64,000 bases of DNA from Capra hircus (taxonomy: Eukaryota > Chordata > Mammalia > Artiodactyla > Bovidae). The translations under genes were made by a program, and so were the position numbers. The notes beneath the pieces were generated by a model that did no database searches, was not told the DNA's origin, and was given only the letters and a program-made list of their open reading frames with translations. Of this stretch, positions 21,191 to 31,298 are shown one piece after another (the stretch's first letter is position 1; each line of letters begins with the position of its first letter). The stretch covers positions 3,545,167 to 3,609,166 of the forward strand of contig NW_017189517.1 of the NCBI RefSeq assembly GCF_001704415.2, in the 5' to 3' direction.

Positions 21191-21612
21191 TTACTGGCTT
21201 GATTTCTCTCTCCTCCCTTTGAATCTCCTTTTTCTCCACCAGATCAGCTCCATCTCCTTCCTCCCCCTTCTCTTCTCTACCCAACTCTGTGAATCTCTTT
21301 GTGTGTTCCTGGCTGTGGAGAACACATAAGGAACTGATTACTGGCTGGATCTGACCGCCTCCTTTTGATTCCCACTTTTCTCCTCCAGGCCACCTCTGTC
21401 TCCTTCCTCCCTCTTTTCTCCTCTGTGTAACTCCATGAACATCTCTGAGGGGTCCAGACTGTGGAGAGAACATAGGGAAGTGATTACTGGCTAACATGCT
21501 GTCTACCGTTTTGATCCCCCCTCTTCTCCTCCTGGTCACCTCTATCTCCCTGCTCTCTCACTCTTCTCCACGTAACTCTGTGAACCTCTCCAGGTGTCCC
21601 TCACTGTGGAGA
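21191..21612 (+). repeat. Tandem ~145-bp units in L1 5'UTR, copy 3
   Basis: Units begin with 'ttactggct' at 21191, about 21339 and about 21484 (spacing 145-148 bp). They are the reverse-strand equivalents of the units at 13690-14105 and 39861-40282. Confidence 0.82.
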
Positions 21613-22146
21613 AACTTTTCATCATTAACCTAGATGTTTTATCATTGGTGCTGTTTAGATGGAGAAGTCTTGAGGATACAGTAAGAATAAGACTGAAAAC
21701 AAGAGGCAGGAGGCTTAAGTCCAAAACCTGAGAACACCAGAGAACTCCTGACTCCAGGGAACATTAATCAATAATAGCGCATCAAAAGCCTACATAGCTA
21801 CACTGAAACCAAGCACCACCCAAGAGCCAACAAGTTCCAGAGCAAGATATACCACATAAATTCTCCAGCAACACAGGAACATAGCCCTGAGCTTCAATAT
21901 AAATGCTGCCCAAAGTCACACCAAACCCAATGACATATCAAAAATCATTACTGGAAATTTCATTGCACTCCAGAGAAAACAAATTTACCTCTTCCTTCCA
22001 GAACACCAACACAAGCTTCCCTAACCAGGAAAACTTGGCAAGCCACCCATCCAACCCCACCCACAGTGAGGAACCTCCACAATAAAGAGGAACCACAAAC
22101 TGACAGAATATGGAAAGGCCACCCCAAACACAGCAACATAAACAAG

Positions 22147-23950
22147 ATGAAAAGGCAGAGAAATATTCAGCAGATAAAGGAAAAGGATAAAGGAACCAAA
22201 TCAAAACAAAAGAGGAAGAGATAGGAAATCTGCCTTATAAAGATCTCAAAATAATGATAGTGAAAATGATCCAAAATCTTGAAAACAAAATGGAGTTACA
22301 GATAAATAGCCTGGAGACAAGGATTGAAAAGATGCAAGAAATGTTTAATGAAGACCTAGAAGAAATAAAAAAGAGTCAATATACAATGAATAATGCAATC
22401 AATGAGATAAAAGAAACTCTGGAGGGAACCAATAGTTCAATAATGGAGGCAGAATATAGGACAAGTGAGGTGGAAGATAGAATGGTAGAAATAAATGAAG
22501 CAGAGAGGAAAAAAGAAAAAAGAATTAATAGAAAGGAGGACAACCTCAGAGACCTCTGGGACAATGTTAAACACACCAATATTAAAATCATAGCAGTCCC
22601 AGAAGAAGAAGACAAAAAGAAAAACCATGAGAAAATACTTGAGGAGATAATAGTGGAAAACTTCCCTAAAATGGGGAAGGAAATAGTCACCCAAGTCCAG
22701 GAAACCCAGAGTCCCAAGCAAGATAAACCCAAGGCGAAACTCCCCAGTTCAGTTCAGTTCAGTTTAGTCGCTCAATTGTGTCCGACTCTTTGCGACCCCA
22801 TGAATGGCAGCACGCCAGGCCTCCCTGTCCATCACCAACTCCCGGAGTTCACTCAGACTCACGTCCATCGAGTCCGTGTTGCCATCCAGCCATCCCATCC
22901 TCTGTCGTCCCCTTCTCCTCCTGCCCCCAATCCCTTCCAGCATCAGTCTTTTTCAATGAGTCAACTCTTTGCATGAGGTGGCCAAAGTACTGGAGTTTCG
23001 GCTTTAGCATCATTCCTTCCAAAGAAATCCCAGGGTTGATCCCCTTTAGGATGGACTGGTTGGATCTCCTTGCAGTCCAAGGGACTCTCAAGAGTCTTCT
23101 CCAACACCACAGTTCAAAAGCATCAATTCTTCGGCACTCAACTTTCTTCAGAGTCCAACTCTCACACCCATACATTACCACTGGAAAAACCATAGCCTTG
23201 ACTAGACAGAACTTTGTTGGGAAAGTAATGTCTCTGCTTTTGAATATGCTATCTAGATTGGTCATAACTTTTCTTCCAAGGAGTAAGCGTCTTTTAATTT
23301 CATGACTGCAGGCACCATCTGCAGTGATTTTGGAGCCCAGAAAAATAAAATCTAACACTCTTTCCACTGTTTCCCCATCTATTTCCCATGAAGTGATGGG
23401 ACCAGATGCCATGATCTTCGTTTTCTGAATGTTAAGCTTTAAGCCAACTTTTCCACTCTCCTCTTTCACTTTCATCAAGAGGCTTTTTAGTTCCTCTTCA
23501 CTTTCTGCCATAAGGGTGGTGTCATCTGCATATCTGAGGTTATTGATATTCTCCCAGCAATCTTGATTCCAGCTTGTGCTTCTTCCAGCCCAGCGTTTCT
23601 CATGAAACTCCCCAAGACACATATAAATCAAATTAACAAAGATCAAATACAAAGAACAAATATTAAAAGCAGCAATGGAAAAACAAACAAACAAACAATC
23701 AAAAACACAAAAGGGGATTCCCATAAGGATAACAGCTGATCTTTCTATATAAACTCTTCAGGCCAGAAGGGAATGGCAGGACATACTTAAAGTGATGAAA
23801 GAGAAAATCTTACAACCCAGATTACTGTATCCAGCAAGGATCTCATTCAGATATCAAGGAGAAATCAAAAGCTTTCCAGACAAGCACAAGCTGAGAGAAT
23901 TCAGCACCACCAAACCAGCTCTCCAACAAATGTTAAAGGATCTTCTGTAG
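22147..23950 (+). pseudogene. L1 ORF1, split by BovB, copy 3
   Basis: ORF1 begins at ATG 22147 (MKRQRNIQQIKEKDK) but is frameshifted early. From 22254 it reads MIVKMIQNLENKMELQINSL..., the coiled coil, then KIIAVPEEEDKKKNHEKILEEI, the start of the RNA-binding part. At 22745 a BovB fragment interrupts it. ORF1 resumes after the second TSD at 23614 and ends with the FSTTKPALQQMLKDLL-type C-terminus at the stop 23948-23950. Without the insertion the length would be about 310 codons, normal for ORF1. Confidence 0.88.
22746..23603 (-). mobile_element. BovB, 5'-truncated, inserted in L1 ORF1
   Basis: 858 bp on the - strand, from the BovB 3' tail at 22746 (agttcagttcagtt) to just before YADD (RC of gtcatctgcata at 23521-23532). 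A perfect 10-bp TSD, gaaactcccc, flanks it (22736-22745 and 23604-23613). Coding remnant on the - strand reads NINNLRYADDTTLMAESEEE...; the frame stays open from YADD to the C-terminal DG..REL region (about 22849-23560), unusually intact. Confidence 0.94.
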
Positions 23951-24654
23951 ACAGGAAACACAGAAAGGGTGTATAAACTCAAATGCAAAACAATAAAGTA
24001 AATGGCAATGGGATCATAGTTATCAATAATTACCTTAAATGTAAATGAGTTGAATGCCCCAACCAGAAGACAAAGACTAGCAGAATTGATACAAAAACAA
24101 GACTTCTATATATGTTGTCTGCAAGAGACCCACCTCAAAACAAGGGACACTTACAGACTGAAAGTGAAGGGCTGGTAAAAATACTCCATGCAAATACAGA
24201 CCAAAAGACAGCAGGAGTAGCGATACTCATTTCAGATAAAATAGACTTTAAGATAAAGGCTGTGAAAAGAGACAAAGAAGGACACTACATAATGATCAAA
24301 GGAACAATCCAAGAAGATATAACAATTACTAATATATATGCACCCAACACAGGAGCAGAACAATATGTAAGGCAAATGCTAACAAGTATGAAAGTGGAAA
24401 TTAACAATAACACAATAATAGAGGGAAACTTTAATACCCCACTCATACATATGGATAGATCAACTAAACAGAAAATTAAAAAGGAAACAGAAACTTTAAA
24501 TAATACAATGGACCAGTTATATCAACTTGATATCTATAGGACCTTTGACCTCAAAACAATGAAATTCACCTTAATCTTAAGTGCACACGGAACCTTCTAC
24601 AGGATAGATCAGATCCTGGGCCATAAGTTTAGCTTTCAGTTCAGTTCAGTTCTG

Positions 24655-27649
24655 TCACCCAGTCATGTCCGACTCTTTGTGACCCCATGAATTGCAGCAC
24701 ACCAACCCTCCCTGTCCATCACGGACTCCTGGTGTTCACACAAACTCACGTCCATCGAGTCGGTGATGCCATCCAGACATCCCATCCTCTGTCATCCCCT
24801 TCTACTCCTGCCTCCCATCCCTCCCAGCATCACAGTCTTTTCTAACGAGTCAACTCTTCACATGACATGGCCAAAGTATTGGAGGTTCAGATTCAGTATC
24901 GGTCCTTCCAATGAACACCCAGGACTGATCTCCTTTAGGATGGACTGGTTGGATCTCCTTGTAGTCCAAGGGACTCTCAAGAGTCTTCATCAACACCACA
25001 GTTCAAAAACATCAATTCTTTTCCACTAAGCTTTCTTCACAGTCCAACTCTCCCATCCATTCATGACCACTGGAAAAACCATAGGCTTGACTAGATGGAT
25101 CTTTGTTGGCAAAGTAATATATCTGCTTTTTAATATGCCATCTAGGTTGGTCATAACTTTCCTTCCAAGGAGTAAGTGTCTTTTAATTTCATGGCTGCTG
25201 TCAACATCTGCAGTGATTTTGGAGCCCCCCCCCCAAAAAAAAAAAATGTCTGACACTGTTTCCCCATCTATTTGTCATGAAGTGATGGGACCAGATGCTA
25301 TGATCTTCGTTTTCTAAATGTTGAGCCCTAAGCCAACTTTTTCACTCCCCTCTTTCACTTCATCAAGAGACTTTTTAAATCATCTTCACTTTCTGCCACA
25401 AGGGTGGTTTCATCTGCATATGTGAGGTGATTGATATTTCTCCCAGCAATCTTGATTCCAGTTTGTTCTTCTTCCAGCCCAGCATTTCTCATGATGTATT
25501 CTCTGCATATAAGTTAAATAAGCAGGTTGACAGTATACAGCCTTGACGTACTCCTTTTCCTACTTGGAACCAGTCTGTTGTTGCATATCCAGTTCTAACT
25601 GTTGCTTCCTGACTTGTATACCGGTTTCTCAAGAGGCAGCTCAGGTGATCTGGTATTCCCATCTCTTTCAGAAATTTCTACACTTTATTGTGATCCACAC
25701 AGTCAAAGGCTTTGACATAGACAATAAAGCAAAAATAGATGTTTTTCTGGAAGTCTCTTGCTTTTTCCATGATCCAGCGGATGTTTACAATTTGAACTCT
25801 GCTTCCTCTGCCTTTTCTAAAACCAGCTTGAACACCTGGAAGTTCGCGTTCCACGTATTGCTGAAGCCTGGCTTGGAGAATTTTGAGCATTACTTTACTA
25901 GCATGTGAGATGAGGGCAATTGTGCAGTAGTCTGAGGACTTTTTGGCATGCCTTTCTTTAGGATTGAAATGAAAACTGACATTTTCCAGTCCCTTGGCCT
26001 CTGGTGAGTTTTCCAAATGTGCTGGCACATTGAGTGCAGCACTTTCACAGCATCTTCTTTCAGGATTTGAAATAGCTCAACTGGAATTCCATCACCTCCA
26101 CTAGCTTTGTTTCTAGTGATGTTTTCTAAGGCCCACTTGACTTCACATTCCAGGATGTCTGGCTCTAGGTGAACGATCACAGCATCGTGATTATCTGGGT
26201 TGTGAAACTTTTTTTTTGTACAGTCCTTCTGTGCATTCTTGCCACCTCTTTTTAATATCTTCTGCTTCTGTTAGGTCCATACCAGTTCTGTCCTTTATCA
26301 AGCCATTTATGCATGAAATGTTCCCTTGGTATCTCTAATTTTCTTGAAGAGCTTTCTAGTCTTTCCCATTCTGTTCTTTTCCTCTATTTATATACATTGA
26401 CCACTGAAGAAGACTTTCTTATCTCTCCTTGCTATTTTTGGAACTCTGCATTCAGATGCTTATATCTTTTTCTCCTTTACTTTTTGCCTCTCTTCTTTCA
26501 CAGCTATTTGTAAGGCCTCTTAGACAGCCATTTTCCTTTTTGCATTTCTGTACCATTGTCATGGTCTTGATCCTTGTCTCCTGTACTATGTCATGAACCT
26601 CCATCCATAGTTTTCAGGCACTCTGTCTATCAGATCTAGTCCCTTAAATCTATTTCTCACTTCCGTTATATAAGCATAAAAGATTTGATTTAGATCATAC
26701 CTGAATGGTCTAGTGGTTTTCTCTACTTTCTTCAATTTAAGTCTGAATTTGGCAATAAAGAGTTTATGATCTGAGCCACAGCTTCCTGTCTTGTTTTTGC
26801 TGACTGTATAGAGCTTCTGCATCTTTGGTTGCAAAGAATATAATCAGTCTGATTTCGGTGTTGACCATCTGATGATGTCCATGTGTAGAGTCTTCTCTTG
26901 TGTTGTTGGAAGAAGGTGTTTGCTATGACCAGTGAGTTCTCTTGGCAAAATTCTATTAGCGTTTGCCCTCCTTCACTTCATACTCCAAGGCCAAATTTGC
27001 CTGTTACTCCAGGTATTTCTTGACTTCCTACTTTTGCATTCCAGTCCCCTATAATGAAAAGGACATCTTTTTGGAGTGTTAGTTCTAAAAGGTCTTGTAG
27101 GTCTTCATAGAACCGTTCAACTTCAGTTTCTTCGGCATTACTGGTTGGGGCATAGGCTTGGATTACTGTGATATTGGATGGTTTGCCTTGGAAACGAACA
27201 GAGATCATTCTGTCATTTTTGAGATTGCATCCAAGTACTGCATTTTAGACTCTTTTGTTGACCATGATGGCTACTCCATCTCTTCTAAGGAATTCCTGCC
27301 CGCAGTAGTAGATATAATGGCCATCTGAGTTAAATTCACCCATTCTAGTCCATTTTAGTTCTCTGATTCCTAGAATGTCGATGTTCACTCTGATCATCTC
27401 TTGTTTGACCACTTCCAATTTGCCTTGATTCATGGACCTAACATTCCAGGTTCCTATGCAATATTGCTCTTTACACCATTGGACCTTGCTTCTGTCACCA
27501 GTCACATCCACAACTGGGTATTGTTTTCGTTTTGGCTCCATCCCTTCATTCTTTCTGGAGTTATTTCTACACTGATCTCCAGTAGCATATTGGGCACCTA
27601 CTGACCCAGAGAGTTCCCCTTTCAGTATCCTATCATTTTGCCTTTTCAT
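24655..27649 (-). pseudogene. BovB endonuclease-RT ORF, inactivated
   Basis: Read on the - strand. Endonuclease N-terminus at 27245-27649 (YCIGTWNVRSMNQGKLEVVKQ, LGIRELKWTRMGEFNSD) ends at a stop created at NKRV*; then 26978-27208 (VIQAYAPTSNAEETEVERFYEDL, FIIGDWNAKVGSQ) and 26586-26834 (TGSCGSDHKLFIAKFRLKL). RT entry at 25890-26180 (ASGGDGIPVELFQILKEDAVKVLHS), motif A region at 25678-26028 (VKAFDCVDHNKV). The YADD motif is altered to YADE (25409-25420). C-terminal piece 25026-25256. At least five breaks. In working BovB one ORF makes the nicking endonuclease and RT that copy BovB RNA and Bov-tA RNA. Confidence 0.9.
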
Positions 27650-27899
27650 ACTGTTCAGTGGTTCTCAAGGAAATAATACTGAAGTGGTTTGCCATTCCCT
27701 TCTCCAGTAGATCACATTCTGTCATACCTCTCCACCATGACCCTTCTGTCTTGTGTGGCATCACATGGCATGGCTTAGATTCATTGAGTTAGACAAGGCT
27801 GTGGTCCGTGTGATCAGATTGACTAGTTTTCTGTGATTATGGTTTCAGTGTGTCTGCTCTGATCCCCTCTTCCAACACCTACTGTGTTACTTGGGTTTC

Positions 27900-28260
27900 T
27901 CTTAACTTGGACATGGAGTATCTCTTCACAGCTGCTCCAGCAAAGTACAGCCGCTGCTCCTTACCTTGGATGAGGGGTATCTCCTCATGGCCATCCCTCC
28001 TGACCTTGAATGTGGAGGAGCTCCTGTCGGCCCTACTGTGCCCACACAGCAGACATGCCTTGGACCTGAGTTTTCTCCTCTTGGCCACCTCCCCTGATGT
28101 CCAGCGTGTGGTAGCTCTTCTCAGCCACTGCCCCGACCTCGGGCATGGGGTAGCTCCTCTTGACCACCTCCCTGACATCCGGCATGTGGCAGCTCGGCTC
28201 GGCCGCTGCCCCAATCTTGGACATGAGATAGCTCTTCTCAGCTGCTCCTGTGCCAATGCA
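27900..28260 (-). repeat. 39-40-bp tandem array in BovB 5'UTR
   Basis: Seven to eight degenerate units sharing 'gagctcctc/agctcttctc..gcc.c..cc'. The last five repeat about every 39-40 bp (unit starts near 28060, 28100, 28139, 28178, 28217); earlier units are less regular. CpG-rich compared with the surroundings. A shorter version is present at 57560-57725 in the other full-length BovB. Confidence 0.8.
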
Positions 28261-28576
28261 GCCTGGCACTCTCATTTGAAATCATTCCAAGCATCCTTTC
28301 TGACCACAATGCCGAAGATTAGATCTCAATTACAGGAGAAAAGCTATTAAAAATTCCAACATATGGAGGCTGAACAACATGCTGCTGAATAACTAACAAA
28401 TCACAGAAAAACTCAAAGAGGAAATTAAAATATGCATAGAAATAAATGAAAATGAAAACACAGCAACCCAAAACTTGTGGGACACTATAAAAGCATTGCT
28501 AAGGTGAAGGTTCATAGCAATATAGGCTTACCTCAAGAAACAAGAAAAAGGTAAAATAAGTAACCTAACTCTACAC

Positions 28577-28900
28577 TGCAAGAAGATCCAATCAGTCCAT
28601 TCTGAAGGAGATCAGCCCTGGGATTTCTTTGGAAGGAATGATGCTAAAGCTGAAACTCCAGTACTTTGGCCACCTCATGTGAAGAGTTGACTCATTGGAA
28701 AAGACTCTGTTGCTGGGAGGGATTGGGGGCAGGAGGAGAAAGGGATGACAGAGGATGAGATGGCTGGATGGCATCACTGACTCGATGGACGTGAGTCTGA
28801 GTGAACTCCGGGAGATGGTGATGGACAGGGAGGCCTGGCATGCTACGATTAATGGGGTTGCAAAGAGTCGGAAACGACTGAGTGACTCTACTGAACTGAA
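28577..28900 (+). mobile_element. BovB 3' end inserted in L1 ORF2
   Basis: 324 bp from 'tgcaagaagatccaatcag' to 'ctactgaactgaa', 5'-truncated, + strand. L1 sequence abuts both sides (ctctacac / ctaaagcaactag) with at most 2-3 extra bases, so there is no clear TSD. Confidence 0.92.
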
Positions 28901-29671
28901 CATCTAAAGCAACTAGAAAGGGAAGAAATGAAGAACCCCAGGGTTAGTAGAAGGAAATAAATCTTTAAAATTATGGCAAAAATAAATGCAAAAGAAACAA
29001 GAGTGACCAGAGTAAAAATCAATAAATCCAAAAGCTGGTTCTTTGAGAAGATAAATAAAGTCCACAAACCATTAGCCAGAGTCATAAAGAAACAAAGGGA
29101 GAAGAATCATTTCAACAAAATTAAAAATGAAAGGAAAATTAGAAATGTGTGGTATATCTACACAATGGAATATTACCCAGCCATTAAAAAGAATACATTT
29201 GAATCAATTCTAATGAGGTGGATGAAACTGGAGCCTATTATATGAAGTGAAGAAGTCAGAAGGAGAAATACCAATACAGTATGCTATCATATATATATGG
29301 AATTTAGAAAGGTGGTAATGATAATCCTGTATGTGAGACAGTAAAAGAGACACAGATGTATAGAACGGTCTTTTGGACTCTTTGGGAGAGGGCGAGGGTG
29401 GCATGATTTAGGAAAATAGCATTGAAACATATATATTATCATATGTGAAAGGGATTGCCAGTCCAGGTTCGATGCATGAGACAGGGTGCTTGGGGCTGGT
29501 GCACTGTAATGACCCAGGAAGATGGGATGGGGAAGTAGGTGCGAGCTGGGTCAGCATAGGGAACACATGTACACCCATGGCAGATGCATGTCAATGTATG
29601 GCAAAACCACTACAATATTGTAAAGTAATTAGCCTCCAATTAAAATAAATAAATTTATATTTAAAAAAAAA

Positions 29672-30109
29672 CAAAAAGCACACTTAGAAAGATTGTTCTT
29701 TATTTTTTAACTGTACATTGCCAAATTCCATCACAAACCTGCTGAAATAAAATCTGTATGGGTGAGAGCTAAGGTGAGTCTGTACTTTAAACTATTTCCT
29801 CTAATATTTCTTGTACCACCAGCCCAACATCAGGCCATACAGTTGTGTTTGTATGGAGTTGACATTAAGCTATTCTACCCTAAAATAAAAGGCATGAGAG
29901 CATGAATTTTGTTGTATTCACTATTGAATACCCTATAAAAAGCAGTGTCTGTCATATCTTTGTCTTTCAATAAGTAATGGAATGAAAGAAAGAAAGGATT
30001 AATAAATTTAGTACCAAGATCACTATAAGGCATGTGGAAAGAACAGAAAAGTCAGCCTGGGATGTAAGGAAAACAAGTGAGTCACCAGTATCCAATTACT
30101 TGTAAAGCA
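29672..30109. other. Single-copy DNA, no gene seen
   Basis: Starts with the right TSD of L1 copy 3 (29672-29685). No recognisable repeat or exon. Confidence 0.6.
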
Positions 30110-30165
30110 TTGGATTGACCAAAGAGTTCATTTGTGTTTTCCATAAGATGGCTCTAGTAACACTT
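30110..30165 (+). mobile_element. Mariner-like terminal fragment (tentative)
   Basis: 'ttggattgaccaaagagttc' followed by 'ttttccataagatggctct' resembles the terminal inverted repeat of ruminant mariner elements (ttggnttggccaaaaagttcg). Only one end is visible. Confidence 0.45.
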
Positions 30166-30579
30166 AGAAGAATTTCTTAAGGAGCCTCCAGGACCATTTG
30201 TTCTAAAGTGGTTGTAAATCAGATCTTAGGAGACTAGAAGAGTAGCTTTTTTTCCAGAAGTTTTCATATTACTGCTTCTTTCAAGAGGAAATCTTAGAAA
30301 CTAACTATGACGTTGGCTGTCTAACAAAGACGATCATGAATGCCCAGTCTATACTGTGCACTTAACCAAGATTATCATGAAGAAGTCATTTATTTACATT
30401 TGCATATCAAATATACCACATTTAAGATGTTGCTGATTAAAAATACGGCTTTTATTATGACCATTGGAGACATTTTTTCTCCTTTAGTATTATGCTTGCT
30501 CTTTTGGGCTAGCCATAATTTTAGACTCTCAAGACAATTACTTATAGCCACATATCATGCATGCTATCTAATTCAACCT
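30166..30579. other. Single-copy DNA, no gene seen
   Basis: No repeat family recognised. An 81-codon frame at 30340-30585 runs into the BovB and has no coding signature. Confidence 0.55.
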
Positions 30580-31298
30580 CTATGAAAGTGAAAGTGGAGA
30601 GTGAAAAAGTTGGCTTAAAGCTCAACATTCAGAAAACGAAGATCATGGCATCTGGTCCCATCACTCCCTGGGAAATTGATGGGGAAACAGCGTCAGACTT
30701 TATTTTTTTGAACTCCAAAATCACTGCAGATGGTGATTGCAGCCATGAAACTGAAAGACGCTTACACCTTGGAAGAAAAGTTATGACCAATCTAGATAGC
30801 ATATTCAAAAGCAGAGACATTACTTTGCCCAGTAAGGTCCATCAAGGCTATGTTTTTTCCTGTGGTCATGTATGGATGGGAGAGTTGGACTGTGAAGAAG
30901 GATGAGCGCTGAAGAATTGATGCTTTTGAACTGTGGTGTTGGAGAAGACTCTTGAGAGTCTCTTGGACTGCAAGGAGATCCAACCAGTCCATTCTGAAGG
31001 AGATCAGCCCTGGGATTTCTTTGGAAGGAATGATGCTAAAGCTGAAACTCCAATACTTTGGCCACCTCATGTGTAGAGTTGACTTATTGGAAAAGACTCT
31101 GATGCTGGGAGGGATTGGGGGCAGGAGGAGAAGGGGATGACAGAGGATGAGGTGGCTGGATGGCATCACTGACTCGATGGACGTGAGTCTGAGTGAACTC
31201 CGGGAGTTGGTAATGGACAGGGAGGCCTGGTGTGCTGCCATTCATAGGGTCGCAAAGAGTCGGACATGACTGAGCGACTAAACTGAACTGAACTGAAA
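30580..31298 (+). mobile_element. BovB, 5'-truncated
   Basis: BovB from just after YADD (atgaaagtgaaagtggagag) to the 3' tail (gagcgactaaactgaactga). The coding remnant at 30561-30905 reads KVGLKLNIQKTKIMASGPITPWEIDGE and has a deletion before SDFIF, then stops. The tail is well preserved, suggesting moderate age. No obvious TSD. Confidence 0.93.

Larger units (their letters stand above)
19365..22146 (+). promoter_or_regulatory. L1_BT 5'UTR / internal promoter, copy 3
   Basis: About 2.78 kb before ORF1, in the same order as the other two full-length copies: GC/CpG-rich distal part (to about 20700), an AT-rich stretch (20880-21160), tandem ~145-bp units (21191-21612) and an A-rich end. Contains a GA-rich tract at about 19917-19958. 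Presumed inactive promoter relic. Confidence 0.78.
24632..28272 (-). mobile_element. Full-length BovB inserted in L1 ORF2
   Basis: About 3.64 kb: 3' tail at 24632 (ctttcagttcagttcagt), whole ORF region, and a 5'UTR with a short-period tandem array ending near 28272. The L1 resumes at gaaatcattcc. Compared with the intact L1 copies about 20-22 bp of L1 are missing at the junction and no TSD is seen, so insertion was accompanied by a small target deletion. One of two complete-length BovBs in the window. Confidence 0.92.
24002..29307 (+). pseudogene. L1 ORF2, split by two BovBs and deleted, copy 3
   Basis: Start ATG at 24002-24004 (MAMGS then a stop where the others read SYLSIITLNVNG). Endonuclease part at 24112-24632 (KAVKRDKEGHYIMIKG, NIYAPNTGAEQYV, HGTFYRIDQILGHK) up to the first BovB. 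It resumes at 28273 (SDHN-type region) and at 28901-29145 (EINAKETRVTRVKINKSKSW), the entry to the RT. After about 29146 it jumps to the extreme C-terminus (YIYTMEYYPAIKKNTFES). The catalytic RT core including FADD is missing. The stop equivalent is 29305-29307. Confidence 0.88.
19365..29671 (+). mobile_element. Full-length L1_BT (copy 3), split by three BovBs, internally deleted
   Basis: Begins with the L1_BT 5' terminus (gggcggtcctaagatgg at about 19371) and ends with the 3'UTR and A tail at 29671. Imperfect TSDs: caaaaagcatattt (19351-19364) and caaaaagcacactt (29672-29685), two mismatches in 14. L1 segments: 19365-22745, 23604-24631, 28273-28576, 28901-29671. BovB insertions lie at 22746-23603, 24632-28272 and 28577-28900. 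At about 29146 the sequence jumps from early RT coding DNA to the ORF2 C-terminus, removing about 2.5 kb compared with copy 2. Confidence 0.93.

Noticed and set aside
27900..28260. CRISPR-like array
   Set aside because: Units are contiguous and degenerate without unique spacers, and the genome is mammalian.
24632..28272. Duplication of the BovB at 57560-61400 as one segmental block
   Set aside because: Flanks, orientation, nested insertions and lesions differ; they are independent insertions.
27879..28350. Arg/Ser/Gly-rich frames of 80-166 codons over the BovB 5'UTR
   Set aside because: They are open because of the CpG-rich 39-40-bp tandem array; both strands are open at once and they lie in the untranslated part of BovB.
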